Shown here piece after piece: positions 53,096-63,523 of a stretch of 64,000 nt of DNA. Source of the stretch: Streptosporangium sandarakinum (lineage in GTDB: Bacteria > Actinomycetota > Actinomycetes > Streptosporangiales > Streptosporangiaceae); NCBI RefSeq assembly GCF_013409935.1, contig NZ_JACCCO010000003.1, forward strand, positions 1,302,001 to 1,366,000, in the 5' to 3' direction. The stretch's first letter is position 1. Every line of letters begins with the position of its first letter. The notes under the pieces are model-generated. The model did not search any database. It was not told the origin of the DNA and worked only from the letters and a program-made list of their open reading frames with translations. The position numbers and the translations under genes are program-made.

Positions 53096-53818
53096 ATGAA
53101 GATCATTGGAATCGCGGGCAGCCTGCGCTCGGGAGCGTACGTCAGGAGGCTGCTGGAGGCGTCCGGGCACGAACTGCCGGCCTCGGCCGGATTCGGGATC
53201 TGGGAGGGGCTGGAGGAGGTCCCGCCGTTCGGGGACGGCCCGCTTCCGGGCCCGGTGGAGGAGCTGTGCCGGGCGCTGTCCGCCGCGGACGGCGTGCTGA
53301 TCGCCGCCCCGGCGTACAGCGTCCTGCCCCCGCAGCTCCGCCACGCCCTCGACTGGGCGTCCCGGCGCGGCGGCGCGGTCCTGGTGGACAAGCCGGTCGG
53401 CGTGGTGACCGCCTGCCTGCGCCCGTACGAGGCGATCTGGACGCAGATCGAGCTGCGCCGCGTCCTCGGCGTCGCCGGCGCCGTCGTGCACGGCGTGGAC
53501 CTGCCGGTGTCGCCGGCCGCGGGCCGGTTCGACGAGGCCGGGCGGATCGCCGACCCGGAGCTCCGCGACCGGCTCCGCCCGGTGCTGCGCCACCTGTGCG
53601 CGCCGCAGGGCGCCACGGTCCCGCCGTCCGCCACGCGTACGGTTCCCGCCCCCGCCCCGGGTTCGGCGGCGGTCCTGTCTCCGGCGTCCGTCAGGCTCCC
53701 GGCACCCGCCGCGCGTACGGTCCCCGCCCCGGGTTCGGCGCCCATCCCGTCCCCGGCGTCCGTCAGGCTCCCGGCGCCGGCCGCGCCGCAGGTGTTGGCC
53801 AGGACCCAGGCGGGGTAG
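53096..53818 (+). CDS. NADPH-dependent FMN reductase-like flavoprotein
   Basis: A 240-residue protein; residues 1-180 are a flavodoxin-like FMN reductase: MKIIGIAGSLRSGAYVRRLLEA (FMN phosphate loop), ADGVLIAAPAYSVLPPQLRHALDWASR and VDKPVGVVTACLRPYEAIWTQIELRRVL. The last ~60 residues are a Pro/Ala/Val-rich tail made of two near-copies of RTVPAPGS...SPASVRLPAPAA, encoded by a 70-78-bp duplication and unlike the family. It reduces flavins or quinones with NAD(P)H. It may be transcribed with the LLM gene 89 bp downstream, which would also use flavin-type chemistry. Confidence 0.85.
   Translation: MKIIGIAGSLRSGAYVRRLLEASGHELPASAGFGIWEGLEEVPPFGDGPLPGPVEELCRALSAADGVLIAAPAYSVLPPQLRHALDWASRRGGAVLVDKPVGVVTACLRPYEAIWTQIELRRVLGVAGAVVHGVDLPVSPAAGRFDEAGRIADPELRDRLRPVLRHLCAPQGATVPPSATRTVPAPAPGSAAVLSPASVRLPAPAARTVPAPGSAPIPSPASVRLPAPAAPQVLARTQAG
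53635..53782. repeat. Direct repeat pair in the 3' end of the FMN reductase gene
   Basis: Copies at 53635-53710 and 53713-53782 (about 76 and 70 bp) share GCGTACGGTYCCCGCC and GGCGTCCGTCAGGCTCCCGGC. They are in frame and encode 26- and 24-residue near-repeats, which indicates selection to keep the frame or recent duplication. Confidence 0.8.
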
Positions 53819-53907
53819 TCCCCGTGACGGGATGACGTTCCGCCGTCCGGGCGGAACGGGCGCGGGACCGGCCGGGCCGGTCCCGCGCGAGCTGACGGGG
53901 GGCGGCC

Positions 53908-54801
53908 ATGGGCTTGGGACAGATCGGCGTGTGGCACCCCCTTCTCACCCGCGCCCCCGTCGCTGACGCGCGACGGGCCGCGGCGGAGATCGAGGACCTC
54001 GGCTACGGCACGATCTGGTACGGCGAGGCGGCCGCCGGCCGGGAGGCGATGAGCACCGCGGGCATCCTGCTCGCCGCCACCCGCGAGGTCACGGTCGCCA
54101 CCGGCATCGCCAACATCTGGGTCCGCGACGCCACCGCCATGGCGGCCGGGGCCTGGACGTACGGCGAGGCGTACCCGGGCCGGTTCGTCCTCGGCATCGG
54201 CGTCAGCCACGCACCTCTGGTGACCTCCCGGGGCCACGACTACAGCCGCCCCCGCGCCGCGATGAGCGCCTACCTCGACGCGATGCGCCAGGCGCGGGAG
54301 GCGCTGCCGATGGAGGCCGTCCCGCCCCCGCCCGTGCTGCTGGCCGCGCTGCGCCCCCGCATGCTGGAGCTCGCCCGCGACAAGGCCGACGGCGCCCACC
54401 CCTACTTCGTGCCGCCCGAGCACACCAGGGCGGCCCGCGAGATCCTCGGATCCGCCCCGATCCTCGCCCCCGAGCAGGCCGTGCTCCTGGAACGCGACCC
54501 GGCCACCGCCCGGCGGATCGCCCGTGAGCACATGGGCCCCTACCTGAAGCTGCCGAACTACACCGGCAACCTCCGTCACCTCGGCTACGGCGACGACGAC
54601 TTCGCCGGTGGCGGCAGCGACCGGCTCGTGGACGCGATCGTCGCGTGGGGCGACGTCGAGGCCGTCGCCAGGCGCGTCGACGCCCACCTCGCCGCCGGGG
54701 CCGACCACGTCGCCCTCCAGCCGCTCCCTCCGGACCTGCGCCGCGGCGTCACCCAGCTCGCCGAGCTGGCGCCCGCCCTGGCCGTGCGGCCCCGGAACTG
54801 A
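53908..54801 (+). CDS. LLM-class F420-dependent oxidoreductase
   Basis: A 297-residue luciferase-like monooxygenase-fold protein (TIGR03620-type). It has IEDLGYGTIWYGEAAAGREAM, VTVATGIANIWVRDA, PGRFVLGIGVSHAPLV and AREHMGPYLKLPNYTGNLRHLGYGDDD. The family in actinomycetes uses F420 for hydride transfer to small organic substrates. The substrate is unknown. The gene stands on the plus strand 89 bp after the FMN reductase. Confidence 0.85.
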   Translation: MGLGQIGVWHPLLTRAPVADARRAAAEIEDLGYGTIWYGEAAAGREAMSTAGILLAATREVTVATGIANIWVRDATAMAAGAWTYGEAYPGRFVLGIGVSHAPLVTSRGHDYSRPRAAMSAYLDAMRQAREALPMEAVPPPPVLLAALRPRMLELARDKADGAHPYFVPPEHTRAAREILGSAPILAPEQAVLLERDPATARRIAREHMGPYLKLPNYTGNLRHLGYGDDDFAGGGSDRLVDAIVAWGDVEAVARRVDAHLAAGADHVALQPLPPDLRRGVTQLAELAPALAVRPRN

Positions 54802-54919
54802 GGGGCGGAAAGGCCGCCGAGGGGCCGCCGAGGAGCCGGTGGCCCGGGAACCCGGGGTCCGGCAACCGCTCCGCTTCGCCGTACGAAACCATGGACATAC
54901 GGGGGAGGGGGAGAGCGCC

Positions 54920-55423
54920 ATGGGCGACCTGATCGAGGAGCGGGCGCTGCGGGCGCTGAGCGCGGCGTTCGACGTCACCGCGCCCGTCATCCGGCACGAC
55001 CGCAGGGAGTTCCCCGAGGGCACCCCCTTCCTGTCGCTGCGCCTGCCCGGCTCCGCCGACGCGGCGGTCTTCCTGGACGGCAGCAGATGGATCTACCTGA
55101 GCGAGCCGGAACACGGCCGGATGCCCACCCAGTTCGCCGCCGGGCGGCTGGGCGACGACCCCGAGATCGTCGTCCGGCGGCTGGTGGCGGTCCTGGCGCC
55201 GCCCCGCCGGGACCGGCTGCCGGTCCGCCTGCTGAAGGCGTTCCTGCTCGCCCTGCTCACCGGGCTGGGCGTGGGCATGCTGAGCGTGGTGGTCATGGCG
55301 GTGCTGATCGTGGGCAACGGCTACCTGTCGGAGACGACGACCGCCTGGGCGTACGGCCTCGGCGGGCTGTTCGCCCTCGCCGCGGGGATCTGGACGGCGG
55401 CCCGCTGGTGGAGGGCGGGCTGA
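54920..55423 (+). CDS. Small membrane protein, unknown function
   Basis: A 167-residue protein. The first ~105 residues are soluble (LRALSAAFDVTAPVIRHDRREFPEGTPFLSLRLPG; HGRMPTQFAAGRLGDDPEIVVRRLVAVL) and the rest has two membrane helices (LLKAFLLALLTGLGVGMLSVVVMAVLIVG and AWAYGLGGLFALAAGIWTAARWW). Strong ribosome site GGGGAGGGGGAGAG. No family recognised. It lies between the LLM gene and a lipid kinase gene on the same strand and may belong to their transcript. Confidence 0.7.
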   Translation: MGDLIEERALRALSAAFDVTAPVIRHDRREFPEGTPFLSLRLPGSADAAVFLDGSRWIYLSEPEHGRMPTQFAAGRLGDDPEIVVRRLVAVLAPPRRDRLPVRLLKAFLLALLTGLGVGMLSVVVMAVLIVGNGYLSETTTAWAYGLGGLFALAAGIWTAARWWRAG

Positions 55424-55496
55424 CCGCGCGTGACCGCGCCCGTGGCGGGCAGTGACCGGGGAGGTGAGGCACGGCAGGGGAACCGGGAGGGACGGC

Positions 55497-56372
55497 ATGG
55501 CGGAGCTGCTGGCGGTCTGCAACGGGGGAGCGGGAAGCGCCGACGACGCCGCGCGGGACGCGGCGCTGAAGACGCTGCGCGCCGGGGCCGACGTCGTCGA
55601 GGTCACGACGGGCGAGGGGGAGAGGGATCTCGGCGAGGCGCTCGACGCCCACCCCCGCCGGGACGTGGTCGTGCTGGGCGGTGACGGATCGCTGCACGTG
55701 GCGGTCGCCGCCCTGCACCGGCGCGGCGAGCTGGGCTCCCGCGTCGTGGGGCTGATCCCCATGGGCACCGGCAACGACTTCGCCCGCGGGCTGGGCATCC
55801 CGCTGGATCCGGAGGAGGCCGCCCGCGTCGTGCTCGCCGGCCGGCCGCGCCCCCTGGACCTGCTGGTGGACGACGAGGGCGGGATCGTCGTCAACGCGGT
55901 GCACCTCGGCGTCGGGGCGGAGGCGTCCGAGCGGGCCACGCCGCTCAAGCCCGGCTTCGGAAAGCTCGCCTACGCCGTCGGCGCGCTGCTCGCGGGCGTG
56001 CGGAGCACCGGCTGGCGGCTGCGCGTGACCGTGGACGGCCGGACGCTCACCGACCGGCGGCTGCTCATGCTCGGCGTCGGCAACGGCGTCACCATCGGTG
56101 GCGGCACCCCGCTGACCCCCGAGGCCAGGCCCGACGACGGCATGGTGGACGTCGTCGCGGCGCTGACCACCGGGCCGGTGCGGCGGCTCGTCTACGCGCT
56201 GCGGCTGCGGGGCGGACGCCACCCGGAGCTGCGGGACGTCGTCACCGCCCGGGGCCGCGACGTGGCGGTCGAGGGCGAGCCCGTGCCGGCGAACGCCGAC
56301 GGCGAGCTGACCGGCCCGGCGGCCAGGCGGCACTGGAGGGTCGTCCCCGCCGCCTGGCGCATGTTCGCCTAG
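55497..56372 (+). CDS. Diacylglycerol/sphingosine kinase-like lipid kinase
   Basis: A 291-residue protein of the DgkB/YegS family. The nucleotide-binding loop is GGDGSLHVA (61-69) and PMGTGNDFARGLG (89-100) follows, then LDLLVDDEGGIVVNAVHLGVGAEASERATP and DGMVDVVAAL. It phosphorylates diacylglycerol or related lipids at the membrane face. GGGAGG lies before ATG 55497. It is convergent with pgm across a strong hairpin. Confidence 0.9.
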   Translation: MAELLAVCNGGAGSADDAARDAALKTLRAGADVVEVTTGEGERDLGEALDAHPRRDVVVLGGDGSLHVAVAALHRRGELGSRVVGLIPMGTGNDFARGLGIPLDPEEAARVVLAGRPRPLDLLVDDEGGIVVNAVHLGVGAEASERATPLKPGFGKLAYAVGALLAGVRSTGWRLRVTVDGRTLTDRRLLMLGVGNGVTIGGGTPLTPEARPDDGMVDVVAALTTGPVRRLVYALRLRGGRHPELRDVVTARGRDVAVEGEPVPANADGELTGPAARRHWRVVPAAWRMFA

Positions 56373-56441
56373 CGTCGTGACCTCGAGGTGTCCGGCCGGG
56401 CGGGCCGCCACCGGCCCTTCGGGTCATCGCCGCGGGCGCCG

Positions 56442-56483
56442 CCCCGCGGGTCCGGGCCGGTGTCCCGCCCCGGACCCGCGGGG
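56442..56483. terminator. Bidirectional terminator between lipid kinase and pgm
   Basis: CCCCGCGGGTCCGGG (56442-56456), a 12-nt loop and CCCGGACCCGCGGGG (56469-56483) form a perfect 15-bp stem between the two convergent genes. Confidence 0.7.
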
Positions 56484-56488
56484 TCCCC

Positions 56489-58126
<1,638 letters not shown>

Positions 58127-58238
58127 CAGATTCTCCTCACCTCACCGGGGCCACATCGCCAAGGCCAACGGTACTTACCCGCGAATCGGCGGCTCACCGC
58201 CCCCTTCGGCGTTCACCCCTTGCGGTTATTACTTGTCT

Positions 58239-58254
58239 GAGTTATTTATTACTC
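58239..58254. promoter_or_regulatory. 16-bp palindrome, possible operator
   Basis: GAGTTATTTATTACTC, palindromic apart from W/W positions, lies ~50 bp before the membrane protein gene in an AT-rich patch between pgm and that gene. It resembles TetR/MarR-type sites, but the binder is unknown. Confidence 0.4.
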
Positions 58255-58301
58255 ATGGGAGTAAAAACGGTGCGCGTGCCGAGCCGGCCCCGGGGGCCCC
58301 G

Positions 58302-58961
58302 ATGAACGGCCGCGCCCGCGCGGGGCTCCTCCTGCTGGTCGACCTGGTGGCGCCCGCCGGGCTCTACTACCTGCTGCGCGCGGCCGGCCTCGGCGAGACC
58401 GCCGCGCTGCTCACCTGCTCGCTGATGCCGGGCGCGGGCATGACCCTCACCTTCGTCAGGGAGCGCCGGCTCGACCCGGTGGGCCTCTTCATGACGGGTG
58501 TGACGCTGGCCGGGGCCGGCCTGACGCTGGTCACCGGGAGCCCCCGCCTCATCCTCCTCAAGGGAGCCCTGCTGATGGCGGCCTTCGGCGGGTGGTTCCT
58601 GTACTCGGCGCGCGGCGGCGACCCGGTCCACGGCCCCAGGCCGATGGCGATGCGGCTGTCCCGGCCGCTGCTGGAGGGGTGGGCCGTCGCCCGGTGGCGG
58701 CCGTGGGACGAACTGTGGGAGCACTCGCCGCTCTTCCGCCGCATCTGGCGGGTCTCCACGATCATCTGGGGGGCCGGGGCGCTGGCCGACGCGGCGGTCC
58801 GCGCGGTGATCGCCTTCGCCCTGCCCGTCGATCTCGCCGTGGGGCTGAACGGCGGGCTGTACGCGCTCTACTCGGTGCTCATGCTGGTGATCGTCAACGT
58901 CTACCAGGTGCGCGCGGGCCTGTTCGACCGCCGCGTCTACGCCTCCGCCGCGCCGGAGTGA
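58302..58961 (+). CDS. VC0807-like integral membrane protein
   Basis: A 219-residue membrane protein with the VC0807 look: LLLLVDLVAPAGLYYLLRAAG, LVTGSPRLILLKGALLMAAFGGWFL and SRPLLEGWAVARWRPWDELWEHSPLFRRIWRVSTIIWGAGAL. About six helices. Function unknown; the family is common in Streptomyces. ATG 58302 is chosen to fit the first membrane helix. The 3' end overlaps the convergent small gene by 25 bp. Confidence 0.8.
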   Translation: MNGRARAGLLLLVDLVAPAGLYYLLRAAGLGETAALLTCSLMPGAGMTLTFVRERRLDPVGLFMTGVTLAGAGLTLVTGSPRLILLKGALLMAAFGGWFLYSARGGDPVHGPRPMAMRLSRPLLEGWAVARWRPWDELWEHSPLFRRIWRVSTIIWGAGALADAAVRAVIAFALPVDLAVGLNGGLYALYSVLMLVIVNVYQVRAGLFDRRVYASAAPE

Positions 58962-59140
58962 CCGTCCGCGCCGGGTCCGGTCGCGGAGGTCTCCTCGATC
59001 TCCTCCAGGCGGGCCCGGAGCCGGGCCCGGATCTCCTCCGGCGTGTAGGAACGCCGCCGCCGCTCGGCCCGGACCACCACCGCCCCGGTCGCCGCGACGC
59101 CCGCCACCCCGGCCAGGCCGACTATCTTCCACCACCGCAT
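58937..59140 (-). CDS. Small single-helix membrane protein
   Basis: A 67-residue protein: one N-terminal membrane helix (IVGLAGVAGVAATGAVVV), a basic stretch (RAERRRRSYTPEEIRARL) and a charged helix. Similar short proteins with RRRR-YTPEEIR occur widely in actinomycetes, with unknown function. It is divergent from the YiiX-like gene and overlaps the end of the VC0807 gene. Confidence 0.65.
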   Translation of the reverse strand: MRWWKIVGLAGVAGVAATGAVVVRAERRRRSYTPEEIRARLRARLEEIEETSATGPGADGHSGAAEA

Positions 59141-59158
59141 GTGCCTAGGCTACTTCCC

Positions 59159-59794
59159 GTGATCGGCAAAAGCGTCAGCCTCGACGAGGCGGTCAACCTG
59201 ACCCGCACCGGCGACGTGTGGCTGTTCCGCGGCCGCAGCGTGCCCGACCGGGCCATCCAGACGGTGACGAACAGCCCCGTCAACCACGTCGGCATGTCCG
59301 TCGTCATCGAGGACATGCCTCCCCTGATGTGGCACGCCGAGCTGGGCCGGTCGCTGCCCGACCTGTGGTCCGGCACCCACCAGCGCGGCGTCCAGCTGCA
59401 CGACCTGCGCGACGCGGTCCGCGTCTGGGCCACCCGGTACGGCCAGCGCGGCTGGCTGCGCCAGCTCGAACCCGAGGTCACCGCCGAGATGGAGGACGCG
59501 GTGCTGCGCGTCATCTCCCGGCTGGACGGCACGCCGTTCCCCTCCACGGCCCGGCTCGCCGGGCGCTGGCTGCGCGGGCGGGTGCCGCGGGCCCTCCGGC
59601 GCGCCGCGACCGGCAACGCCCTGGAGAGCGCCTACTGCGCGGAGGTCGTCGCCGTCACCTACGAGGAGATGGGCCTGCTCCCGGCCGGGCGCCGGCCCCA
59701 CTGGTACGACCCCGGCCGCTTCTGGAGCGGCGACGACCTGGAGCTGACCGGCGGCTTCCAGCTCGGCGGGGAGATCACGGTACGGCTCGGATAG
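59159..59794 (+). CDS. YiiX/YebB-like permuted NlpC/P60 (papain-fold) protein
   Basis: A 211-residue protein. RTGDVWLFRGRSVPDRAIQT and SPVNHVGMSVVI (His43) resemble the N-terminal half of permuted NlpC/P60 enzymes; the nucleophile Cys is in ESAYCAEVVAVTYEEMGLL. The family includes lipid-active or amidase-like hydrolases, and the true substrate is unknown. No signal peptide. GTG 59159 is used because it begins the conserved part. Confidence 0.75.
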   Translation: MIGKSVSLDEAVNLTRTGDVWLFRGRSVPDRAIQTVTNSPVNHVGMSVVIEDMPPLMWHAELGRSLPDLWSGTHQRGVQLHDLRDAVRVWATRYGQRGWLRQLEPEVTAEMEDAVLRVISRLDGTPFPSTARLAGRWLRGRVPRALRRAATGNALESAYCAEVVAVTYEEMGLLPAGRRPHWYDPGRFWSGDDLELTGGFQLGGEITVRLG

Positions 59795-60099
59795 AGCCCG
59801 CGCGGGGCCGCCCGCGAGCCCCGCGAGCCCCGGCCGACGCCGTGCCGGCCGGCCTCGGGCCGCCGCCCGCTCTGAGCCGTGCCGGGCGTGGAGCGTCGGG
59901 ACCGTCCACCCCCCGGTACGGCGACACACCATGACCGCGCCCCCAACTGATCACTTAGGGAGATATGTGGTCAAGAGTCACCTTATGCGGTATTTATCGG
60001 CAAATTGTGGGGGAATCGATCAACGAAGAGAACGATGGGCACCTTCGGGTCCGCCCGACCGGATCCCGGAGGGCTCAACCGTCCGACAAGGAGATCACC
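59795..60099. other. Intergenic region upstream of the fasciclin gene
   Basis: About 305 bp. The last 150 bp are AT-richer (59950-60030) and should hold the fasciclin promoter. No gene or clear palindrome was seen. Confidence 0.5.
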
Positions 60100-60771
60100 G
60101 TGAAGAAGTCTCTTCTCGCCTCGGCACTGGCGGCCCTCACCCTGGCGGCGGCCCCGGCGGCGCAGGCCGTCACCGCGGCCTCCTTCCTCACCACGCCCAG
60201 CCCGGGGCCTACGGACATGACCTCCCCCGGACCCACCGAGATGTCCGGCTCGCCGTCGGCCGGTGAGGCGGGCCAGCCGTTCGGCCCCGGCTGCTCCCAG
60301 CTGCCGGCGGAGGGCAAGGGCAGCCCGGCCGAGCTGAAGAACGAGTCGCTCGACCAGGCCCTGCAGGACATTCCCCAGCTGTCCACGCTCAACAAGGCCG
60401 TCCACGCCGCCGGGCTGACCGACCAGCTGAAGTCCGCCCAGAACATCACGGTGTTCGCACCCGTCAACGAGGCCTTCACCAAGATCCCGAAGGAGGCCAT
60501 GGCCAAGGTCCTGCAGGACAAGGAACAGCTCACCAAGATCATCCACAACCACGTCGTCGAGGGCCGCAAGACCCAGGCCGACCTCGCCAGCGGGACGCTG
60601 ACCACAGTGGGCGGCGGCACGCTGAACGTCTCGGGCTCCGGTGAGGAGTACACCGTCAACGACGCCAAGATCCTCTGCGGCAACATCCAGACGTCCAACG
60701 CCACCATCTACCTCATCGACTCGGTCCTGATGCCCGAGGCCGGGGCGTCGGCCTCGGCGTCGCCGAGCTGA
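60100..60771 (+). CDS. Secreted fasciclin-domain protein
   Basis: A 223-residue exported protein starting at GTG 60100 (AAGGAG 7 bp before). Signal peptide VKKSLLASALAALTLAAAPAAQA, then a Ser/Thr/Pro linker, and a fasciclin (FAS1) domain over residues ~80-215 with TLNKAVHAAGLTDQLKSAQNITVFAPVNEAF, LTKIIHNHVVEG and NATIYLIDSVLMP. FAS1 domains mediate adhesion. Resembles the Mpt70/Mpb83-type proteins of actinobacteria, without a lipobox. A Ser-rich C-terminal tail is present. Confidence 0.9.
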   Translation: MKKSLLASALAALTLAAAPAAQAVTAASFLTTPSPGPTDMTSPGPTEMSGSPSAGEAGQPFGPGCSQLPAEGKGSPAELKNESLDQALQDIPQLSTLNKAVHAAGLTDQLKSAQNITVFAPVNEAFTKIPKEAMAKVLQDKEQLTKIIHNHVVEGRKTQADLASGTLTTVGGGTLNVSGSGEEYTVNDAKILCGNIQTSNATIYLIDSVLMPEAGASASASPS

Positions 60772-60902
60772 CCGGCCGGGCGGGGGCGCCCGCGGCGGAC
60801 GCCCCTGACCGCGCCTCCGACGGCGCTCCCGGCGGCGCCACTGACGGCGCCTCCGGCCGAGCTTCTGACGAGGCCTTTCTCCTTCGTCTCCTCGTCGAGG
60901 AC

Positions 60903-60934
60903 TACCCCGCCCGTCCGTGGGAACGGGCGGGGTA
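60903..60934 (+). terminator. Terminator between the fasciclin and recQ genes
   Basis: TACCCCGCCCGT (60903-60914), an 8-nt loop and ACGGGCGGGGTA (60923-60934) form a perfect 12-bp stem about 130 bp after the fasciclin stop and 25 bp before the helicase start. It could also regulate the helicase leader. Confidence 0.55.
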
Positions 60935-60959
60935 TTCGAGCAGGGACGGGGGAGTCGTT

Positions 60960-62594
60960 ATGAGCGAGGGCGGGTCCGGCCAGGTGGCGCGGCGGCTGCG
61001 GGAGACCGCCCGCGAGGCCTTCGGATGGGACGACCTGCGTCCCGGGCAGCCGGAGGCCATGCGCCACCTGATGGACGGCGGGGACACGCTGGTGGTCATG
61101 CCCACCGGGGCCGGCAAGTCGGCCGTCTACCAGATCCCCGCGCTGCTCATCGACGGGCCGACGGTGGTGGTGTCGCCGCTGATCGCCCTGCAGCGCGACC
61201 AGGTGGCCGGGCTGCGGGAGGCCGACGCCGGCGGGGCGGTCGCCGTCAACTCCGCGCAGTCCGACAGCGAGGCGTCCTTCGAGGCGATCCGCAAGGGCAC
61301 GGCGGAGTTCCTGTTCCTGTCCCCGGAGCAGCTCGCCAAGCACGAGACGATCGAGCGGCTCCGCGCGGCCCGCCCCTCGCTGATCGCCATCGACGAGGCC
61401 CACTGCGTGTCGGCGTGGGGACACGACTTCCGCCCCGATTACCTGGGCCTGGGGCGGGTGATCGAGGCCCTCGGCCATCCGCCGGTGGCGGCGCTGACCG
61501 CCACGGCCACCCCGTCGGTCCAGGAGGAGATCGTCCAGACGCTGGGCCTGAGGGACGTCCACCGGATCGTGCGGGGCTTCGACCGGCCCAACATCGACCT
61601 GGAGGTGCGCCGCTTCGTCACGGCCGAGGACCTGCGGCGGGCGCTGGTGGAGGACGCCGCCTCCCGCGAGGGCGTCGGACTGGTCTACGTCGCCACCCGG
61701 CGCGCCACCGAGGAGTACGCCGCCGAGCTGCGCGAGCGGGGCCGCCGGGTCGAGCCCTACCACGCGGGCATGAAGGCGGCCGAACGGCAGCGGGTGCACG
61801 AGCTGTTCCGCGACGGCGAGGTCGACGTCGTCGTGGCGACCTCGGCGTTCGGCATGGGGATCGACAAACCCGACGTGCGCTACGTGCTGCACGCCGCCCC
61901 GCCGGAGTCCCCCGACTCCTACTACCAGGAGATCGGCCGCGCCGGGCGGGACGGCGGCCCGGCCTCCGCCGTGCTGTTCTACCGGCCGGAGGACCTGGGC
62001 CTGCGCCGCTTCTTCGCCGGAGGCCGGGCCGACGAGGAGCTTCTGCTGCGGACCGCCACGTTGCTCGGCGAGCACGGCGGCGCCGTCCCGGCGGGCGAGC
62101 TGCGCGCCGTGCTGGACGTCGGCCCCACCCGGCTCACCCGGGTGGTGAACCTGCTGGAGAAGGTCGGCGCGGTCGAGATCACCACCGAGGGCGACGTGCG
62201 CGTCGTCCCCGGCGGGCCGGAGCCGAAGGAGGCGACGGCGCGGGCCGTCGAGATCGACGACACCCGCCGCCGCATCGACGAGTCCCGCATCGACATGATG
62301 CGCGGCTACGCCGAGACGACCGGCTGCCGCCGCCGGTTCCTGCTGGAGTACTTCGGCGAGCCGTACGAGCGCGCCTGCGGCGCGTGCGACACCTGCCGGG
62401 AGGGCGCGCCCGCCGGGTCCGAGCCCAGCGACTCCTTCGCCATGCACGCCAAGGTGCGCCACAGCTCCTGGGGCGACGGCATGGTGATGAGCAGGGAGAG
62501 CGACCGCATCACCGTGCTGTTCGACGAGGTCGGGTACAAGACCCTCCTCCTGGAGGCGGTCGAGCGCGAGGGCCTGCTGACGGCGGCCCGCTGA
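60960..62594 (+). CDS. RecQ-family ATP-dependent DNA helicase
   Basis: A 544-residue helicase: LRPGQPEAMRHLM (motif 0), PTGAGKS (48-54), IDEAHCVSAWGHDFRP (DEAH 145-148), ALTATATP, FDRPNIDLEV, YHAGMKAAERQ, ATSAFGMGIDKPDVRYVLH and YYQEIGRAGRDG. The zinc-binding Cys cluster is CGACDTC near residue 475. It unwinds DNA 3' to 5' in recombination and repair. An HRDC domain is lacking, so it is a short form of RecQ. It starts after a terminator and runs into the convergent methyltransferase gene with an 8-bp gap. Confidence 0.9.
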   Translation: MSEGGSGQVARRLRETAREAFGWDDLRPGQPEAMRHLMDGGDTLVVMPTGAGKSAVYQIPALLIDGPTVVVSPLIALQRDQVAGLREADAGGAVAVNSAQSDSEASFEAIRKGTAEFLFLSPEQLAKHETIERLRAARPSLIAIDEAHCVSAWGHDFRPDYLGLGRVIEALGHPPVAALTATATPSVQEEIVQTLGLRDVHRIVRGFDRPNIDLEVRRFVTAEDLRRALVEDAASREGVGLVYVATRRATEEYAAELRERGRRVEPYHAGMKAAERQRVHELFRDGEVDVVVATSAFGMGIDKPDVRYVLHAAPPESPDSYYQEIGRAGRDGGPASAVLFYRPEDLGLRRFFAGGRADEELLLRTATLLGEHGGAVPAGELRAVLDVGPTRLTRVVNLLEKVGAVEITTEGDVRVVPGGPEPKEATARAVEIDDTRRRIDESRIDMMRGYAETTGCRRRFLLEYFGEPYERACGACDTCREGAPAGSEPSDSFAMHAKVRHSSWGDGMVMSRESDRITVLFDEVGYKTLLLEAVEREGLLTAAR

Positions 62595-62602
62595 CGGGCG
62601 GG

Positions 62603-63421
62603 TCAGCCCGTCTTGCGGGCCACCCCGGCCATCGTCCAGGTCCTGGTGGGGCGCCGCGCGGCGAGCGGGTTGTCGGGACGCCAGTGGCGGGCGTACACGA
62701 AGCCCGGCTCCACCAGCTCCATGCCGTCGAAGAAGCGCAGCACCTCGCGGCGCGTGCGCGCGGCCCGCTCGCCGTAGCGGCTGAGGACCCTGCGGTAGAC
62801 CGCGGTGATCGGGTCGGCCACCTCGGGGTGGTCGTCGAAGACGGCGTGGGCGATGACGAGGTGACTGCCGACCGCCAGCGAGTCGCGCAGCAGCGCCACG
62901 CTCTTGTGCGGGTCGTCCTCGTCGGGGATGAACTGGAGCGCGTTGGTGATCAGGACGGCCGTCGGCCGGTCGGGGTCGATGAGCGCCCGCAGCTCCGGGT
63001 CGGCCATCAGCTCGTCCTGGTGGAGGACGTCGCCCCGGACGACGGCGGTGGCGTCGTCGGTGGCCAGCAGCGCCCTGCCGTGGGAGAGCGCGACCGGGTC
63101 GTCGGCGACGTAGACCACGCGGGCCCCGGGGGCGACCGAGCGGGCGACCTGGTGGACGTTCTCCCGGGTGGGCAGGCCCCAGCCGAGGGCGAGGAACTGG
63201 TCGATCCCCTCGTGGGCCAGGTGACGCACCACCCGGCCGAGGAACGCCTCGGTCTCCTCGACCATGTTCCTGATCTCCGGGGCGATCGCCAGGATCTGCT
63301 CGGCGGCCTCCCGGTCGGCCGCGAAGTTGTCCTTGCCGCCGAGGATGTAGTCCAGCATCCGGGCGACGTTGGGTGTGCTCGTGTCCAGCCGCGGTGGCGG
63401 ACGCCGGTCCGTGCCGTTCAT
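62603..63421 (-). CDS. DUF574 SAM-dependent methyltransferase
   Basis: A 272-residue protein of the actinomycete DUF574/Methyltransf_19 family: NVARMLDYILGGKDNFAADREAAE, LGWGLPTRENVHQVARSVAPGARVVYVADDPVALSHG, VLITNALQFIPDEDDP and YRRVLSRYGERAARTRREVLRFFDGMELVEPGF. The usual DIGSGLPT SAM loop is partly altered (LALGWGLPT). Substrates of the family are not known. GGGAGG lies 5 bp before ATG 63421; an in-frame start at 63457 is less likely. Confidence 0.88.
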   Translation of the reverse strand: MNGTDRRPPPRLDTSTPNVARMLDYILGGKDNFAADREAAEQILAIAPEIRNMVEETEAFLGRVVRHLAHEGIDQFLALGWGLPTRENVHQVARSVAPGARVVYVADDPVALSHGRALLATDDATAVVRGDVLHQDELMADPELRALIDPDRPTAVLITNALQFIPDEDDPHKSVALLRDSLAVGSHLVIAHAVFDDHPEVADPITAVYRRVLSRYGERAARTRREVLRFFDGMELVEPGFVYARHWRPDNPLAARRPTRTWTMAGVARKTG

Positions 63422-63523
63422 GTCACCTCCCTCGTCGCCTGTGAGGGTAGAGAACACCGGCGGAGAAGGATAGACATCGGCGAGTGGACAAAAAGAGAAA
63501 TATTCTTATTTTTCCGCCGCGGC

